A DNA stretch of 64,000 nt from Dictyostelium firmibasis (taxonomy: Eukaryota; Evosea; Eumycetozoa; Dictyosteliales; Dictyosteliaceae): positions 3,226,001-3,290,000 of the forward strand of contig CM069769.1 of the NCBI GenBank assembly GCA_036169595.1, given 5' to 3'. Numbering within the stretch: position 1 is the first letter of the stretch; every line of letters begins with the position of its first letter. A model generated the notes under the pieces. It did not search any database and was not told the DNA's origin. It saw nothing but the letters and a program-made list of their open reading frames with translations. Below are positions 1 through 10,146 of this stretch, one piece after another. The translations under genes and the position numbers were made by a program.

Positions 1-7
1 TAGACAT
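1..7 (-). CDS. Partial hssA/2C/7E-like gene, first exon only
   Basis: The first seven bases, read on the minus strand, are ATGTCTA. This matches the start of the 13-bp first exons of the hss-like genes at 892-904 and 1732-1744. The DNA to its right (8 to about 480) resembles the upstream region of the gene starting at 904. It is therefore probably the start of another head-to-tail copy whose intron and main exon lie outside the window. The identification rests on seven bases plus the conserved flank. Confidence 0.6.
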
Positions 8-156
8 TTTTTAGTTAATTGTTTAATTTATGATTTAAAAAATTGAATGATGAAAAAAAAAGAATTTAATTAAACTATTTATATAAAATATATTGATTTT
101 ATTTTTATTTATTTATTTTTTAATTTTCATTTTTTTTATAATTGTTTTCATTAAAT

Positions 157-253
157 GATAATGATTGTTTTTGAACAGATAAGTACAGATAATTCATTTT
201 AAATAAATTTAAATCTATTAGACTATAAAAGGTTAGGTTTGATCTGTTATTTT
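157..253 (-). promoter_or_regulatory. Duplicated upstream block of the hss-like gene cut by the window edge
   Basis: This stretch (GATAATGAT, GAACAGATA, AATTCATTTTAAAT, TTAGACTA and GTTAGGTTT, ending ATCTGTTAT) recurs at 1039-1133 in the same place relative to a downstream hss first exon. It stands out as the best conserved non-coding segment of the duplicated unit, so it is a candidate promoter. No transcription start can be placed from sequence. Confidence 0.45.
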
Positions 254-258
254 GTTTT

Positions 259-300
<42 letters not shown>

Positions 301-520
301 AAAAAAAACATTTACTAAAAGATGAGAAAGAAAATTTATTTTTAGATAAGAACTTATATATTCTCAAATTAAAAATTAATTAAAAACAATAAAGGAAAAC
401 ATTTCAAAAAATGAAAGAACCATCAATAACCAAAATTAATAAAAACTTATTTAATTCATTAAAAAAAAAAAAAAAAAGATTTTTAATGTTTATTTATTTT
501 AATTACAATAATTTTTACAA

Positions 521-557
521 ATAACCATATATTATCATTTTTAATATAATATGGTAT
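521..557 (-). other. Inverted repeat just after the stop of hss copy 1
   Basis: ACCATAT and ATATGGT form the outer stem of an imperfect hairpin within a few bases of the stop codon. Copies 2 and 3 have hairpins of different sequence in the same place, which suggests a conserved 3' end structure. Confidence 0.45.
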
Positions 558-560
558 ATT

Positions 561-904
561 TTAATTACAACCACATGAACCATGACTATAAGTGGTATAT
601 GCAGCAACATTGACATTAATATTTACATTAACATCAACAATTGCAAGAAGACCAGATGGAGCATAACCACTACCACCACAACCACCACATGCAACAGAAT
701 TTGAACCCATTGATAAACCAGAACCATTCATTGATGAAACATTTGATTTTGATGAACCATTCATTGGTTTTGAGATTGAAGTTAAGGCAGCTAAAATAAA
801 TAAAAGAATTTTAAAAAAAAAAGAAAAATATTGTTAAAACAAGTTTAATATTTTAATTTTTAAATTTATTTTAAATATTAAAAATATTTACATAATATAG
901 ACAT
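561..904 (-). CDS. hssA/2C/7E-like small Gly/Ser/Asn/Cys protein, copy 1
   Basis: Spliced gene of 80 codons plus stop: exon 1 is 892-904 and exon 2 is 561-790, with a 101-bp AT-rich intron (GTAAAT...TTTTAG). The protein starts [18 protein letters not shown], has a CGGCGG motif in the middle, a [18 protein letters not shown] stretch and ends HGSCGCN. This is the layout of the large Dictyostelium hssA/2C/7E peptide family, whose members are expressed in development, often in prestalk cells; the biochemical role is unknown. The coding sequence differs from the copy at 1429-1744 by only a few bases although the intron and flanks differ widely. The start was chosen because the tiny first exon is also found upstream of the other two copies at the right phase. 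Confidence 0.9.
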
Positions 905-1038
905 TTTTTAGTTATTTATTTAATTTATGATTTATAAAATTGAATGATTAAAAAAAAGAAATTATTAAAACTATTTATATAAAATATTTTGTTTTTATTT
1001 TTATTTTTTTTATATTTTCAAATATTTTTTCATTATAT

Positions 1039-1133
1039 GATAATGATTATTTTTGAACAGATAGGTATAGATAATTCATTTTAAATCTATTAAATCTATT
1101 AGACTAAAAAAGTTAGGTTTTATCTGTTATTTT
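1039..1133 (-). promoter_or_regulatory. Duplicated upstream block of hss-like copy 1
   Basis: Second copy of the block described at 157-253, lying about 135 bp upstream of the ATG at 904. The two copies share GAACAGATA, GATAATTCATTTTAAAT, CTATTAGACTA and GTTAGGTTT in order, with small insertions between them. The divergent copy 3 and copy 2 lack an obvious version. Confidence 0.45.
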
Positions 1134-1395
1134 TTTTTCTTTTTTAACCACATTTGTTAAAAGATGTAAAAGAAAATTTAATTTTTTTGATTAGATATTT
1201 TTTTGAATTTAATTAAATCAATTTATTTTCAAATTAATTAAAAAAATAAAGGAAACATTTAAAAAAAATGAAAAAAAAAAAACAAAAGAAACGTCAATAA
1301 CCAAAAATAATAAAAACTTATTTAGTTCATTTAAAAAAAAAAAAAGATTTTTAAAATGTTTATTTATTTTAATTACAATAATTTTTACAAATAAC

Positions 1396-1426
1396 TATTC
1401 AATATCATTTTTAAAATGATTGAATA
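1396..1426 (-). other. Inverted repeat just after the stop of hss copy 2
   Basis: TATTCAATATCATTTT pairs with AAAATGATTGAATA: 14 pairs with one two-base bulge and almost no loop. It ends two bases from the stop codon at 1429. Confidence 0.55.
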
Positions 1427-1428
1427 TT

Positions 1429-1744
1429 TTAATTACAACCACATGAACCATGACTATAAGTGGTATATGCAGCAACATTGACATTAATATTTACATTAAC
1501 ATCAACAATTGCAAGAAGACCAGATGGAGCATAACCACTACCACCACAACCACCGCATGCAACAGAATTTGAACCTATTGATAAACCAGAACCATTCATT
1601 GATGAAACATTTGATTTTGATGAACCATTCATTGGTTTTGAGATTGAAGTTAAGGCAGCTATATTATATATATAAAAAGTTAAAATAAAAATTTAAATTT
1701 AATTATTATGAAAATTAATTCTTTTACATACATAATAAAGACAT
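1429..1744 (-). CDS. hssA/2C/7E-like small protein, copy 2
   Basis: Exon 1 is 1732-1744 (MSLL plus one base) and exon 2 is 1429-1658; the intron is 73 bp and ends ATATAG. It encodes 80 residues that match copy 1 except for Leu for Ile at residue 3 and Ile for Met at the GLSxGSN position. In exon 2 I count two base differences from copy 1, one of them silent, whereas the introns cannot be aligned convincingly. It lies head-to-tail with copy 1 as part of an approximately 0.88-kb tandem duplication. The function is unknown beyond membership of the developmentally expressed hss family. Confidence 0.9.
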
Positions 1745-2330
1745 TTTTTTTGAATTGAATATTATTTTGAATTGAATGAATAAAAAATTTATAAATTATT
1801 TTATTTTATAGTTTTTTTTTTTTATCTTTTTTTTTTTTTTTTTTTAAAAAAATTAAAAAAAAAAAAAAAAATTATTATATAATTTATTTAGTTAATGAAT
1901 TGCTTTAAATTGAATTTTGAAATCTTTTAAATCTTGATTACTTTTTTAAAATGGGTGTAAAAACTGATATCACCTTTTAAAAAAATAATTTTAGATCAAC
2001 TAATTAATTGGTGAAATTGTTTATAAAGAGTTTTTATAAAATATCATTTTAATCGAATATAAAAGATTAGTTTTTTTTTCTTTTTTTTTTTATAAAAAAT
2101 ATTTTTATAATATATTTAACATAAAATAAAATAAAATTAATTTTTTTTATTAAAATAAATAGCACAAAAAAATGAAAATCTATTATTTTTATAAATGGTG
2201 TATTTTATTTTAAATATTTAATAGATTTCCTAAAAAAAACAGTTGTTAAAATATATTGTTAATTTGGAAATTAAATAAAAACTAAACTCTTATTGCATAC
2301 AAAAGAAATATTAAATATTTAACCACAAAC

Positions 2331-2372
<42 letters not shown>

Positions 2373-2590
2373 TGTTAAAAAGAAAAAAAACTTATCAAGA
2401 TTCAATAGATTTTACAAAGAAAAAATTTTAATTAAATAAATTAAACTAAAAAAATGAAATTTAATACACTTACATTTGTTGTCATAAAAAAAAAATAGTA
2501 TAAATAATACTTTTTATTTGTTTTAAAAAATAAAAACAATCATTTTCAAAATCATAAATTAAAAATAAAAAAAAAAACAAATTCAAAACA
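1745..2590. other. Intergenic region between divergent hss copies 2 and 3
   Basis: About 850 bp of AT-rich DNA with A/T homopolymers, including a run of 39 T at 2333-2371. It must hold the promoters of both flanking genes, but the block conserved upstream of the other copies is not recognisable here. No coding sequence was seen. Confidence 0.6.
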
Positions 2591-2934
2591 ATGTCTTTAT
2601 TATGTAAATATTTTTTTTAACAAATACTTTTTTTATTTATAAGTTTTTTTAAAAAAAAAGTAATGTTATATTAATTATTTTTTATTTATTTATATTAGCT
2701 GCATTAACTTCAATCTCAAAACCAATGAATGGTTCATCAAAATCAAATGTTTCATCAATGAATGGTTCTGGTTTATCAATGGGTTCAAATTCTGTTGCAT
2801 GTGGTGGTTGTGGTGGTAGTGGTTATGCTCCATCTGGTCTTCTTGCAATTGTTGATGTTAATGTAAATATTAATGTCAATGTTGCTGCATATACCAGCAC
2901 AACCTATAGTCATGGTTCATGTGGTTGTAATTAA
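2591..2934 (+). CDS. hssA/2C/7E-like small protein, copy 3, divergent orientation
   Basis: Exon 1 is 2591-2603 (MSLL plus one base), followed by a 95-bp intron ending TATTAG; exon 2 is 2699-2934. The product is 82 residues, two longer than copies 1 and 2 because of a small Ser-Thr insertion in the AAYTSTTYS segment. The rest of exon 2 is almost identical to copies 1 and 2 at DNA level, including silent sites, despite the opposite strand and an unrelated upstream region. It is divergent from copy 2 across about 850 bp of AT-rich DNA. Confidence 0.9.
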
Positions 2935-2946
2935 AAATAAACAAAC

Positions 2947-2968
2947 TTGTATTATTACAATAATGTAA
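2947..2968 (+). other. Inverted repeat just after the stop of hss copy 3
   Basis: TTGTATTATT pairs with AATAATGTAA (eight Watson-Crick and two G-U pairs in RNA) around a two-base AC centre, 12 bases after the stop codon. Real folding would need to open a few pairs to make a loop. Confidence 0.45.
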
Positions 2969-3339
2969 AAATTATAATAACTTTATAAAAAATAAAGAAT
3001 AATTATTTAATAATAATAGAATTTTTATTTTTATTTTTATTTTTATTTTTTTTTTTTTAATAAATTTTATATATTTTGAGAATAGTATTAATAAAAAAAA
3101 ATACAAAAAAAAAATAAATAATATAATATTTTTAATTTTTTTTTTTTCACAAATGAATATTTCTTTTTTTTTTAATTATAAATTTTTATAAGTTTGAAAA
3201 CAAGAATCAAAAAAAAAAAAATGTTTACACCCACTACCCACCAAAAAATCATATAAAATAATTTTAAGAGGGGTGAACATTTTTTTTGTTTTTTATTTAA
3301 AAATAATAATAAAAATAAAAAAAATTATAAATATAATTC

Positions 3340-3575
3340 AACACAAATAGAAGCTTTACCTTGAAACTATTTTTATATGTGGTTTTAAAATTAGTGGTTG
3401 CTATAAATAATAGTTAAATCAATCATCTAACTTTTTATAAATTAAAAATATGGTAATTAAAAAAAAAAATTTTAACATAAATAGCAGCTCTATATTGTAT
3501 CTATTTTTATTATTGTGGTTATAATAAAAGTGTTTGCTATTAATAATAGTTAAATCATTCGCCTAATTATTTAAG
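3340..3575. repeat. Two-copy direct repeat of about 100 bp upstream of the first kinase gene
   Basis: Copies at about 3340-3441 and 3474-3575 (offset about 134) share AACAYAAATAG, AGCT, CTATTTTTAT, TGTGGTT and AATAATAGTTAAATCA in the same order. The copies are diverged, so this is not a recent slippage product. The rest of the 2935-3731 gap is A/T-rich with a C-rich patch at 3227-3242. Confidence 0.6.
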
Positions 3576-3731
3576 CTTTAAAAAAATTAAATATAAATTT
3601 GAAAAAAATAAAAATAATTAAAAAAAATAAATATAAAAAAATAAATATATATTTGAAAAAAATAAAAATAATTATAAAGAAAAATTTCTATTTTAAATAT
3701 TAATTGTGAAATTTAATTATATTATAAAGAA

Positions 3732-3940
3732 ATGAACACATATAAATATAATGAGAATGATTGGGTAATTGAAAAAAAATTTAAAGAAAATGTTTTAAAA
3801 GTTTTTAATAAAAACGATATTGTTTTAAACGGCCATACTTTTAAAAATTGTATTTTAAAAATTATTAAAAATGAGGTATAGTATTATATAGTTAACCATT
3901 ATTATAATTATAAAATAATAATAATAAAAAACACATATTC

Positions 3941-3994
<54 letters not shown>

Positions 3995-5536
3995 TAGAGT
4001 AATTAATAAAATATTTTTTTATAAATAGGGGAAAAAAATTAATAAAGAATGTGAAGTTTTAGAAAAATTAAAAGATGTTGAGAATGTTTCTAAATGCTAT
4101 GGATGGTGTAAAGATCAAAACTATACCTATATCTTCTTAGAATATATTAATGGTTTTACATTAGAGGAATATTTTTTAAAGAACCACCCTCTCCAAGAAA
4201 AAGAAATATTTATTATTGTTGAACAATTAATTAAAATATTGGCTTTAATTCATGACAAAGGTGTTATTCATAGAGATTTAAAATTAGATAATATAATTTT
4301 TGATATTGACAGTAACCAATGGAAGTTTATTGATTTCAACCTATCGTTCAGTTTTGAACCTTCTGAACAAACCTCAAAATGTAATACAATATGCGGTACA
4401 GTATGTTATATACCACCAGAAATGAGATTTAGAAAAGATTTCGGTTGTAGAAAATCTGACATTTGGTGTTTAGGATGTCTAATAATTAAAATGCTAGGTG
4501 GCGAATTAGAAGAACCTGACCTCAATGGTGCTGATGAAACTGAATCTGAAGTATTCATTCCAGAAATTCCATCATGTGCTCCTAGTTTTTTAAAAAACTT
4601 TATTCAAAAATGTTTTTTTGAGGAACCTGTTTTAAGATTTGACTCACAAACATTATTAAATCATCCATTTATATCAGTAGGTTGTCATACATATATAATA
4701 TTATATATATACATAAATTTTCTAACTTTTTTTTTTTTTTGAAAAAAATAAAGAAATTCAATCGTAAAGGAAATATACTTTTTTTAATTGAACAAGGTCA
4801 TAAAAGATGGATGGATGCAACACAAAAGAAAAAAAACATTGACTATGTCGGAAAATCGTTTATTTTCGAAGATAATGAAAACAATATATCATTTGGAATT
4901 GGGTCAGTTCCTGAGGGTACAGTTGAATTGATTTTTAAAAAATCATTTAATCAACCAATACCAAATGGATCGATACCTGAGAGTGTTGCAATTATTGATT
5001 TCGGTTTTAATGGGAATAGTGATTTCAATCAAGAGCTATCTGAAGATAATTTACCTCAAGAATTAAAATCTTTAACATTGGGTAATGCTTTCACGCTCTC
5101 TCTTCCATTTTTAGGGTCATTGAATTTTTTATCTTTGGGAAGAAATAGAATAGCACTCAAAAATTTACCATACCAATTGGAAACTTTAAAATACTATGGA
5201 GAAGTACAAAGTGACTTAAAAGAATCTAGTATTCCACATGTAAAAAATTTAATGTTACCATTTAATAATGGCTCAATTATTAAAGATACTCTACCACCAA
5301 CTCTAAAATTCTTGGCATGGGGAAAATTTAAAGATTTGGAAGCTGTTGAATCTTTGAAATTTTTACCACCATTAGTTAATGATTTAACTTTTTCTTGTCC
5401 ACCAGAAGTTTTTAATCTAATACAAAGAAAACATATACCAGACTCTGTTTCAATTTTAATAATTGATAGAAATATTATTGAATTGAAAAACACTGATACA
5501 CAAGAAACATTTTTAAAAGATAATATTATAATCTAA
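3732..5536 (+). CDS. Protein kinase-like protein with C-terminal FNIP-type repeats, tandem copy 1
   Basis: Three exons by phase and homology to the next gene: 3732-3875, 4029-4680 and 4770-5536, giving 520 residues. The kinase domain fills about residues 10-265: a Lys in CILKII, HRDLKLDN in the catalytic loop, then IDFNLSF where DFG is expected (Gly replaced by Asn), and the late motifs CRKSDIW and HPFISV. No clear glycine-rich loop is visible. About residues 300-515 carry degenerate FNIP-type repeats (FNQPIPNGSIPESV, then DFNQELSEDNLPQELKSLTLG), a leucine-rich-repeat-like module amplified in Dictyostelium. The changed DFG and missing glycine loop make activity doubtful. The ATG at 3732 begins a 144-bp first exon, the same length as in the next gene. 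Confidence 0.8.
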
Positions 5537-5739
5537 AAAAAATTAAAATAAAAAAAAATAAAAAAAAATATTGAAACTTTTAATTATTATATTTTAATAT
5601 ATAAAATTTAATTTTTTATTTTTTTTATTTTAATTTTTTTATTTTTATTTTTAAAATCGTAATAATAAAAAATAAATTTTTTCTCTCTTCAAATATTTAA
5701 TTTTTTTATTTTTTTTATTTTAATTTTTATTTTTATTTT

Positions 5740-5774
<35 letters not shown>

Positions 5775-5874
5775 TATATTATATAATTTTTTTTTGTGTG
5801 TTTATTTATTTTTTATTTTTTTTATTTTTATTTATTTACCACCACACCACAAAATAAATGATAATGGATTTAAA
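5537..5874. other. Gap between kinase copies 1 and 2
   Basis: Only A/T-rich homopolymer DNA, with a run of about 30 T at 5744-5773. It presumably holds the terminator of copy 1 and the promoter of copy 2; no motif stands out. Confidence 0.5.
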
Positions 5875-7644
5875 ATGAATACTAAATTCTCATTTAATGA
5901 TTTTGAAATAGAAAAAATAATAAAAAATAATAGTGTATACAAGGTAAAAAATAAAAATCGTATTATAATAAACAATAATCAATTTGAAACCTGTATAATT
6001 AAAAAATTAAAAAATAGGGTATGTATATCAATTTAAAAAATTAGATGTTAATTTAGTAATATTAATTTAATATAAAAAAAAAATATAAAAAAAAAATATA
6101 AAAAAAAAAAAATAAAAAAAAAAAAATTCATTAAAGGATTATGGAATTAGATCATGTGTTTTTAAAGAAATAAATATTTTAGAAAAATTAAAAAATAATA
6201 ATAATGTAGTTAAATGTTATGGTTGGTATAGTGATAATGAATACACTTATTTATTCTTAGAATATATTAATGGTATAACATTAGATGAACACATTTTAGA
6301 AAAAAAACAATTATCAGATGAAGAGATAAGTTTAATATGTGGAGAGATTTTGGTAGCAATTCAAAGTATTCATAAAATTGGTATTATTCATAGAGATTTA
6401 AAACCTGATAATATAATGTACAGTTATGATACCAAGAAATGGTTATTAATTGATTTTGGTTTATCATATAGCTTTACACCAAACGCAGAAAGTTCCAAAT
6501 GTTATTCATGTGTTGGTACAGATGGTTATAAACCACCTGAAATTTTATTGGGAAAGGAAGCTTGTAGAAAATCTGATGTATGGTCATTTGGTTGTACAGT
6601 TATTAAAATGTTGGGTGGAAAATTAATTGATGAAATAACTGATGAAAAGGATTGTAGTAACTTGATTTCTAATAATTATTATATTCCCTCCCATGCTTCA
6701 AAATTATGTCAAAATTTTATTAAAAAATGTTTAACTGAAGAAGCAGTTTTAAGATTTGATTCACAAATTTTAAATAGTCATCCATTTATAACTGTAGGTA
6801 AAATAATTTTTTATTTAATATTTTTTAAAAAAATTATTAATTGAATTAAAAAAAAAAATAGAAATATACACAAACAGGTATACTTGTGTTAATTGAAAAA
6901 GCTTCTAAAAAATGGATAGAAGAAACTCAAAAGAAAAAGTATATTGATATTGGCGACAATTCGTTTACATTTCAAGACGAAAACAATACAAAGGTATTTG
7001 ATTTTAAGTCTGTACCAAACGAGACTGTTGAATTAAGGTTTAAAAAGACATTCAACCAACCAATACCAGATGGTTCACTACCAAACACTGTGGAAATTAT
7101 CGATTTTGGAATAGATGGCGATAGTGAGTTCAATCAAGAGTTAACAGAAAGCAATTTACCAAGTGAGTTAAAATCATTAACATTGGGCAATGCATTTACA
7201 TTTAAATTACCATCATTAAAATTGGTATATTTATCAATGGGTAAAGGAACAATGTCATTAAAACATTTTCCTTATACTTTAGAAACTTTGAAATACTATG
7301 GTTCAATTCAAAACGATTTAAAAGAAAATAATATCCCAAATGTAAAGACTCTATTAATTCCATTTAATAATGGACCTATCATTGATTCAACAATTCCAGA
7401 AACAGTAACATATTTAACACTAGGCTATTATAAAGATCTTGAAACAATTGCTTCATTCAAAAATTTACCAAAATCTGTTGACGATCTTGTTTTTACCTGT
7501 TCACAAGAGTTATTTGATTTATTACAAAGAAAACATATCCCCGATCAAATTTCACTATTGGTTATTAATAGAGTAATAATAGAATTGAAAAACAACGATA
7601 CATCAGAAACATTTTTAAAATATAATCAAATATTAAATAATTAG
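5875..7644 (+). CDS. Protein kinase with C-terminal FNIP-type repeats, tandem copy 2
   Basis: Exons 5875-6018, 6137-6797 and 6878-7644 give 523 residues; exons 1 and 3 are exactly as long as those of the upstream copy. The catalytic motifs are the most complete of the three: CIIKKL for the ATP-anchoring Lys, HRDLKPDN, IDFGLSYSF, GTDGYKPPE and KSDVWSFGC. A canonical glycine loop is still not visible. The C-terminal half has FNQPIPDGSLPNTV and FNQELTESNLPSELKSLTLG repeats. By family this is a Ser/Thr kinase with the FNIP array as a likely protein-binding or regulatory module; the substrate is unknown. Confidence 0.85.
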
Positions 7645-7861
7645 AATTAAAAAAATTAAATACAACTGTTTTTGGAAATAAACCCCTTTTTTTTCTTTTT
7701 TTTACCCCCAAATATTTAAATAAAAAAAAAATAAAAAAAAAATAAAAAAAAAATAAAAAAAATGTATGTGTGTGTTTTTATTCTTTAATATTAATTTTAT
7801 ATTTTTTAATTTAAATTTTTTTTTTTTTTTATTTTATTAATAAAACAAACACACATATAAG

Positions 7862-8751
7862 ATGATTGAAAATGATTATATCTATAATGAAAATGAATGG
7901 GAATTTATAAATGATGGGTATAAAAAAAAAGGTTCATTTGGTGAGATAATAAAAGCAAGAAAAAAAAATGGGATAATTAATGAAATAAAAGTAAATGATA
8001 AAATAATTGGCATTAAAATCATCAAATTCGAGGTAATTATTTAAAAAATTAATATTATTTGTTAAAATTAATACTAAATAATTTAATTTATTCTAAAAAG
8101 GATGAAATAAAATTAAATGAAGTACTTAATTTAGAGAAAATAAAAAAAGAAAATAATAAAATAAAATTAAATACAATTATAGATTATTATGGCTACGGAA
8201 TAAAAGATAAAAATTTATATATTTATTTAGAATTTATTGAAGGCAATACAATATATGAATTAAAAAAAAACAATCAATTGAAATTAGATGAAAAACAAAT
8301 TCAAATAATATTAGGAAAATGTTTAGAAACTATAAAATTCCTTCATAAAAATTGTAAAATAATTCATATGGATTTAAAATGTGATAATATAATTTTAAGA
8401 AATTTTAATAATCTTGATATTGTAATAATTGACTATGGATTATCAATAAATGTAGGAGAAAAGAAAAAAGATCGATATGGTACATTTTTACCACCAGAAT
8501 TTCTTTTGAATCCAAGATTAACATTTGAAAATTATAATTATATTTTTGATGTTTATTGTTTGGGCTGTGTGTCAATAGAATTATTTCTCGATATAGCATG
8601 TGATTCAAGGCATGGATTTGATAATTATCTTAAAGAAAATCAAAATAAAATGTCACCACTATTTTCAAATTTTATTAAAAAATGTATAAATACAAAGTTA
8701 GATATCAAGGCCTTAGAAATTCATCCATTTATTAATGTAATTATTAATTTA

Positions 8752-8845
<94 letters not shown>

Positions 8846-9560
8846 TACTAACCAAAAAAAAAAAAAAATAATAAAATAAAAGGGAAATTATGGAGATGTA
8901 AAAAGATATTTTAAACTTTTAAAAGAAACTCCACTAAAAAAAATTAGAGAAAAATTTAATATTGTCGATAATAGTATTTTATTAATCAATGATTCATCAC
9001 CATTATACAATTTAAATGAAAATGATAAAAAGATGATTGTATTTGGAGAATCTTTCAACAATGTTATTAGTAAAAAAATGTTAGAAAATAAAAAGATTGT
9101 TATTATTAATAATCCAAACAGAGAAATTGGAATTGATTTTTATATTCCTAAAGAAGTAATATATTTATCTATAAAAGGAAAAGGGGAATTTGAATTTGAA
9201 AATTCAATACCTAATAATTTAGAAACATTTATTTATGAAGGAGAAATCAGAAATGAGATTTCAGGTTTAAAAAATAACATCAAACATTTAATTCTTGAAA
9301 ACTATAATGAATTATTTATAAAAATACATAGAATTCCACCAAGTGTTACATTTTTACAATTAGGAAACTCTGTTGAAAAAGAAGTAATAAAAAAAAGTTT
9401 CTCTTTTTTACCTCCCAATATTGAAGAACTATGTTTTGGTTGTACTGATGATACACTAAAAGAGATTGAAAGGAAAGACATTCCCAGCAGTATTAACTTT
9501 TTTTATATAAATGGAAAACTAATGAAATTTTTAGATAATAAATTAATAAGCTATCAATAA
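7862..9560 (+). CDS. Protein kinase-like protein with FNIP-like C-terminus, tandem copy 3
   Basis: Exons 7862-8032, 8101-8736 and 8883-9560 give 494 residues. This is the most diverged member. It has a readable glycine loop (KGSFGEI) and Lys in IIGIKII, but the catalytic loop reads HMDLKCDN (Arg to Met) and the DFG reads DYG. The region after HPFIN retains a repeat-like segment (SIPNNLETFIYEGE, then PPSVTFLQLG) that is weaker than in the other two. Intron 2 carries an AAT array (8754-8842) that would read as poly-Asn in frame if the intron were kept. The donor after AAT at 8736 was chosen because it alone gives the right phase for the acceptor at 8882. Confidence 0.75.
8754..8842. repeat. (AAT)n microsatellite inside a kinase intron
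   Basis: About 30 nearly perfect AAT units within the second intron of the third kinase gene, followed by an A-rich stretch up to the acceptor at 8882. Confidence 0.9.
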
Positions 9561-9689
9561 AAAAAAAAAATAATTAAAAATAATCGTTAATTTTATTTTA
9601 TTTTTTAAAAAATTTTAAATCTCTTAAAAAGATTGTTCTTTTTTTTTTTTATTTTGTTTTGTTTTATTTAATTTTAGTGTTTGTTTTTA

Positions 9690-9729
<40 letters not shown>

Positions 9730-9993
9730 AAAAAAAAAAGAAAAAGGATGGGAGGTTATTTGATATTTCATTTATAAGCGAATAACCGATTTTTTTGAGT
9801 TACAAATTTTTTTTTTTCGATGCACTTTTGGACACTATTTTATGTATTATATATATTATATTTTCTTCGATTTAGGAAAAAGTTTAAATTAATATGGTTA
9901 TTGACTGAACTTTCTTTTCTCTTTGTACCTGGTGTACCTTAAGATTATTGTGGTGATGTGTTGGTGGAAAAAAAAAAAAAAATTTTGAAAATA
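9561..9993. other. Gap after the kinase cluster
   Basis: AT-rich, with a T-run at 9690-9724. The stretch 9751-9960 has a more mixed composition, including an inverted repeat GGTTATT...AATAACC (about 9754-9787) and GTACCTGGTGTACC near 9926. No open frame of note. It is the 3' flank of the small minus-strand gene at 9994-10146. Confidence 0.4.
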
Positions 9994-10146
9994 TTATTTA
10001 TTGTAAAAATTGATGATAGACGAAATTGCATTTTCCAATTCATTAATTGTATCATTAACTATGGTTTGTTTCTCCTCATTTTCATGTGGTAAAATAATTT
10101 GTTTTGAAATTTCGAAAATGTTTATTGAAATTAATAATTTATTCAT
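9994..10146 (-). CDS. Small predicted protein (50 aa), paralogue of the gene at 10994-11242
   Basis: An uninterrupted ATG-to-TAA frame of 50 codons, too short for most ORF cut-offs. It begins MNKLLISINIFEISK and ends with ...VNDTINELENAISSIINFYNK. Its beginning and end align with the 82-residue neighbour (MNK-SINI-EI-K at the front, VNDTI-LE-AI at the back); the central Ser/Asn-rich part is shortened. Two related frames on the same strand 850 bp apart support real coding. The function is unknown and I recognise no domain; the helical end may be a short coiled segment. Confidence 0.6.
   Translation of the reverse strand: MNKLLISINIFEISKQIILPHENEEKQTIVNDTINELENAISSIINFYNK

Noticed and set aside
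4682-5536. Separate gene starting at ATG 4682 after the first kinase domain
   Set aside because: Its first codons are the intron of the kinase gene read through; joining 4680 to 4770 gives a frame homologous to the next kinase gene.
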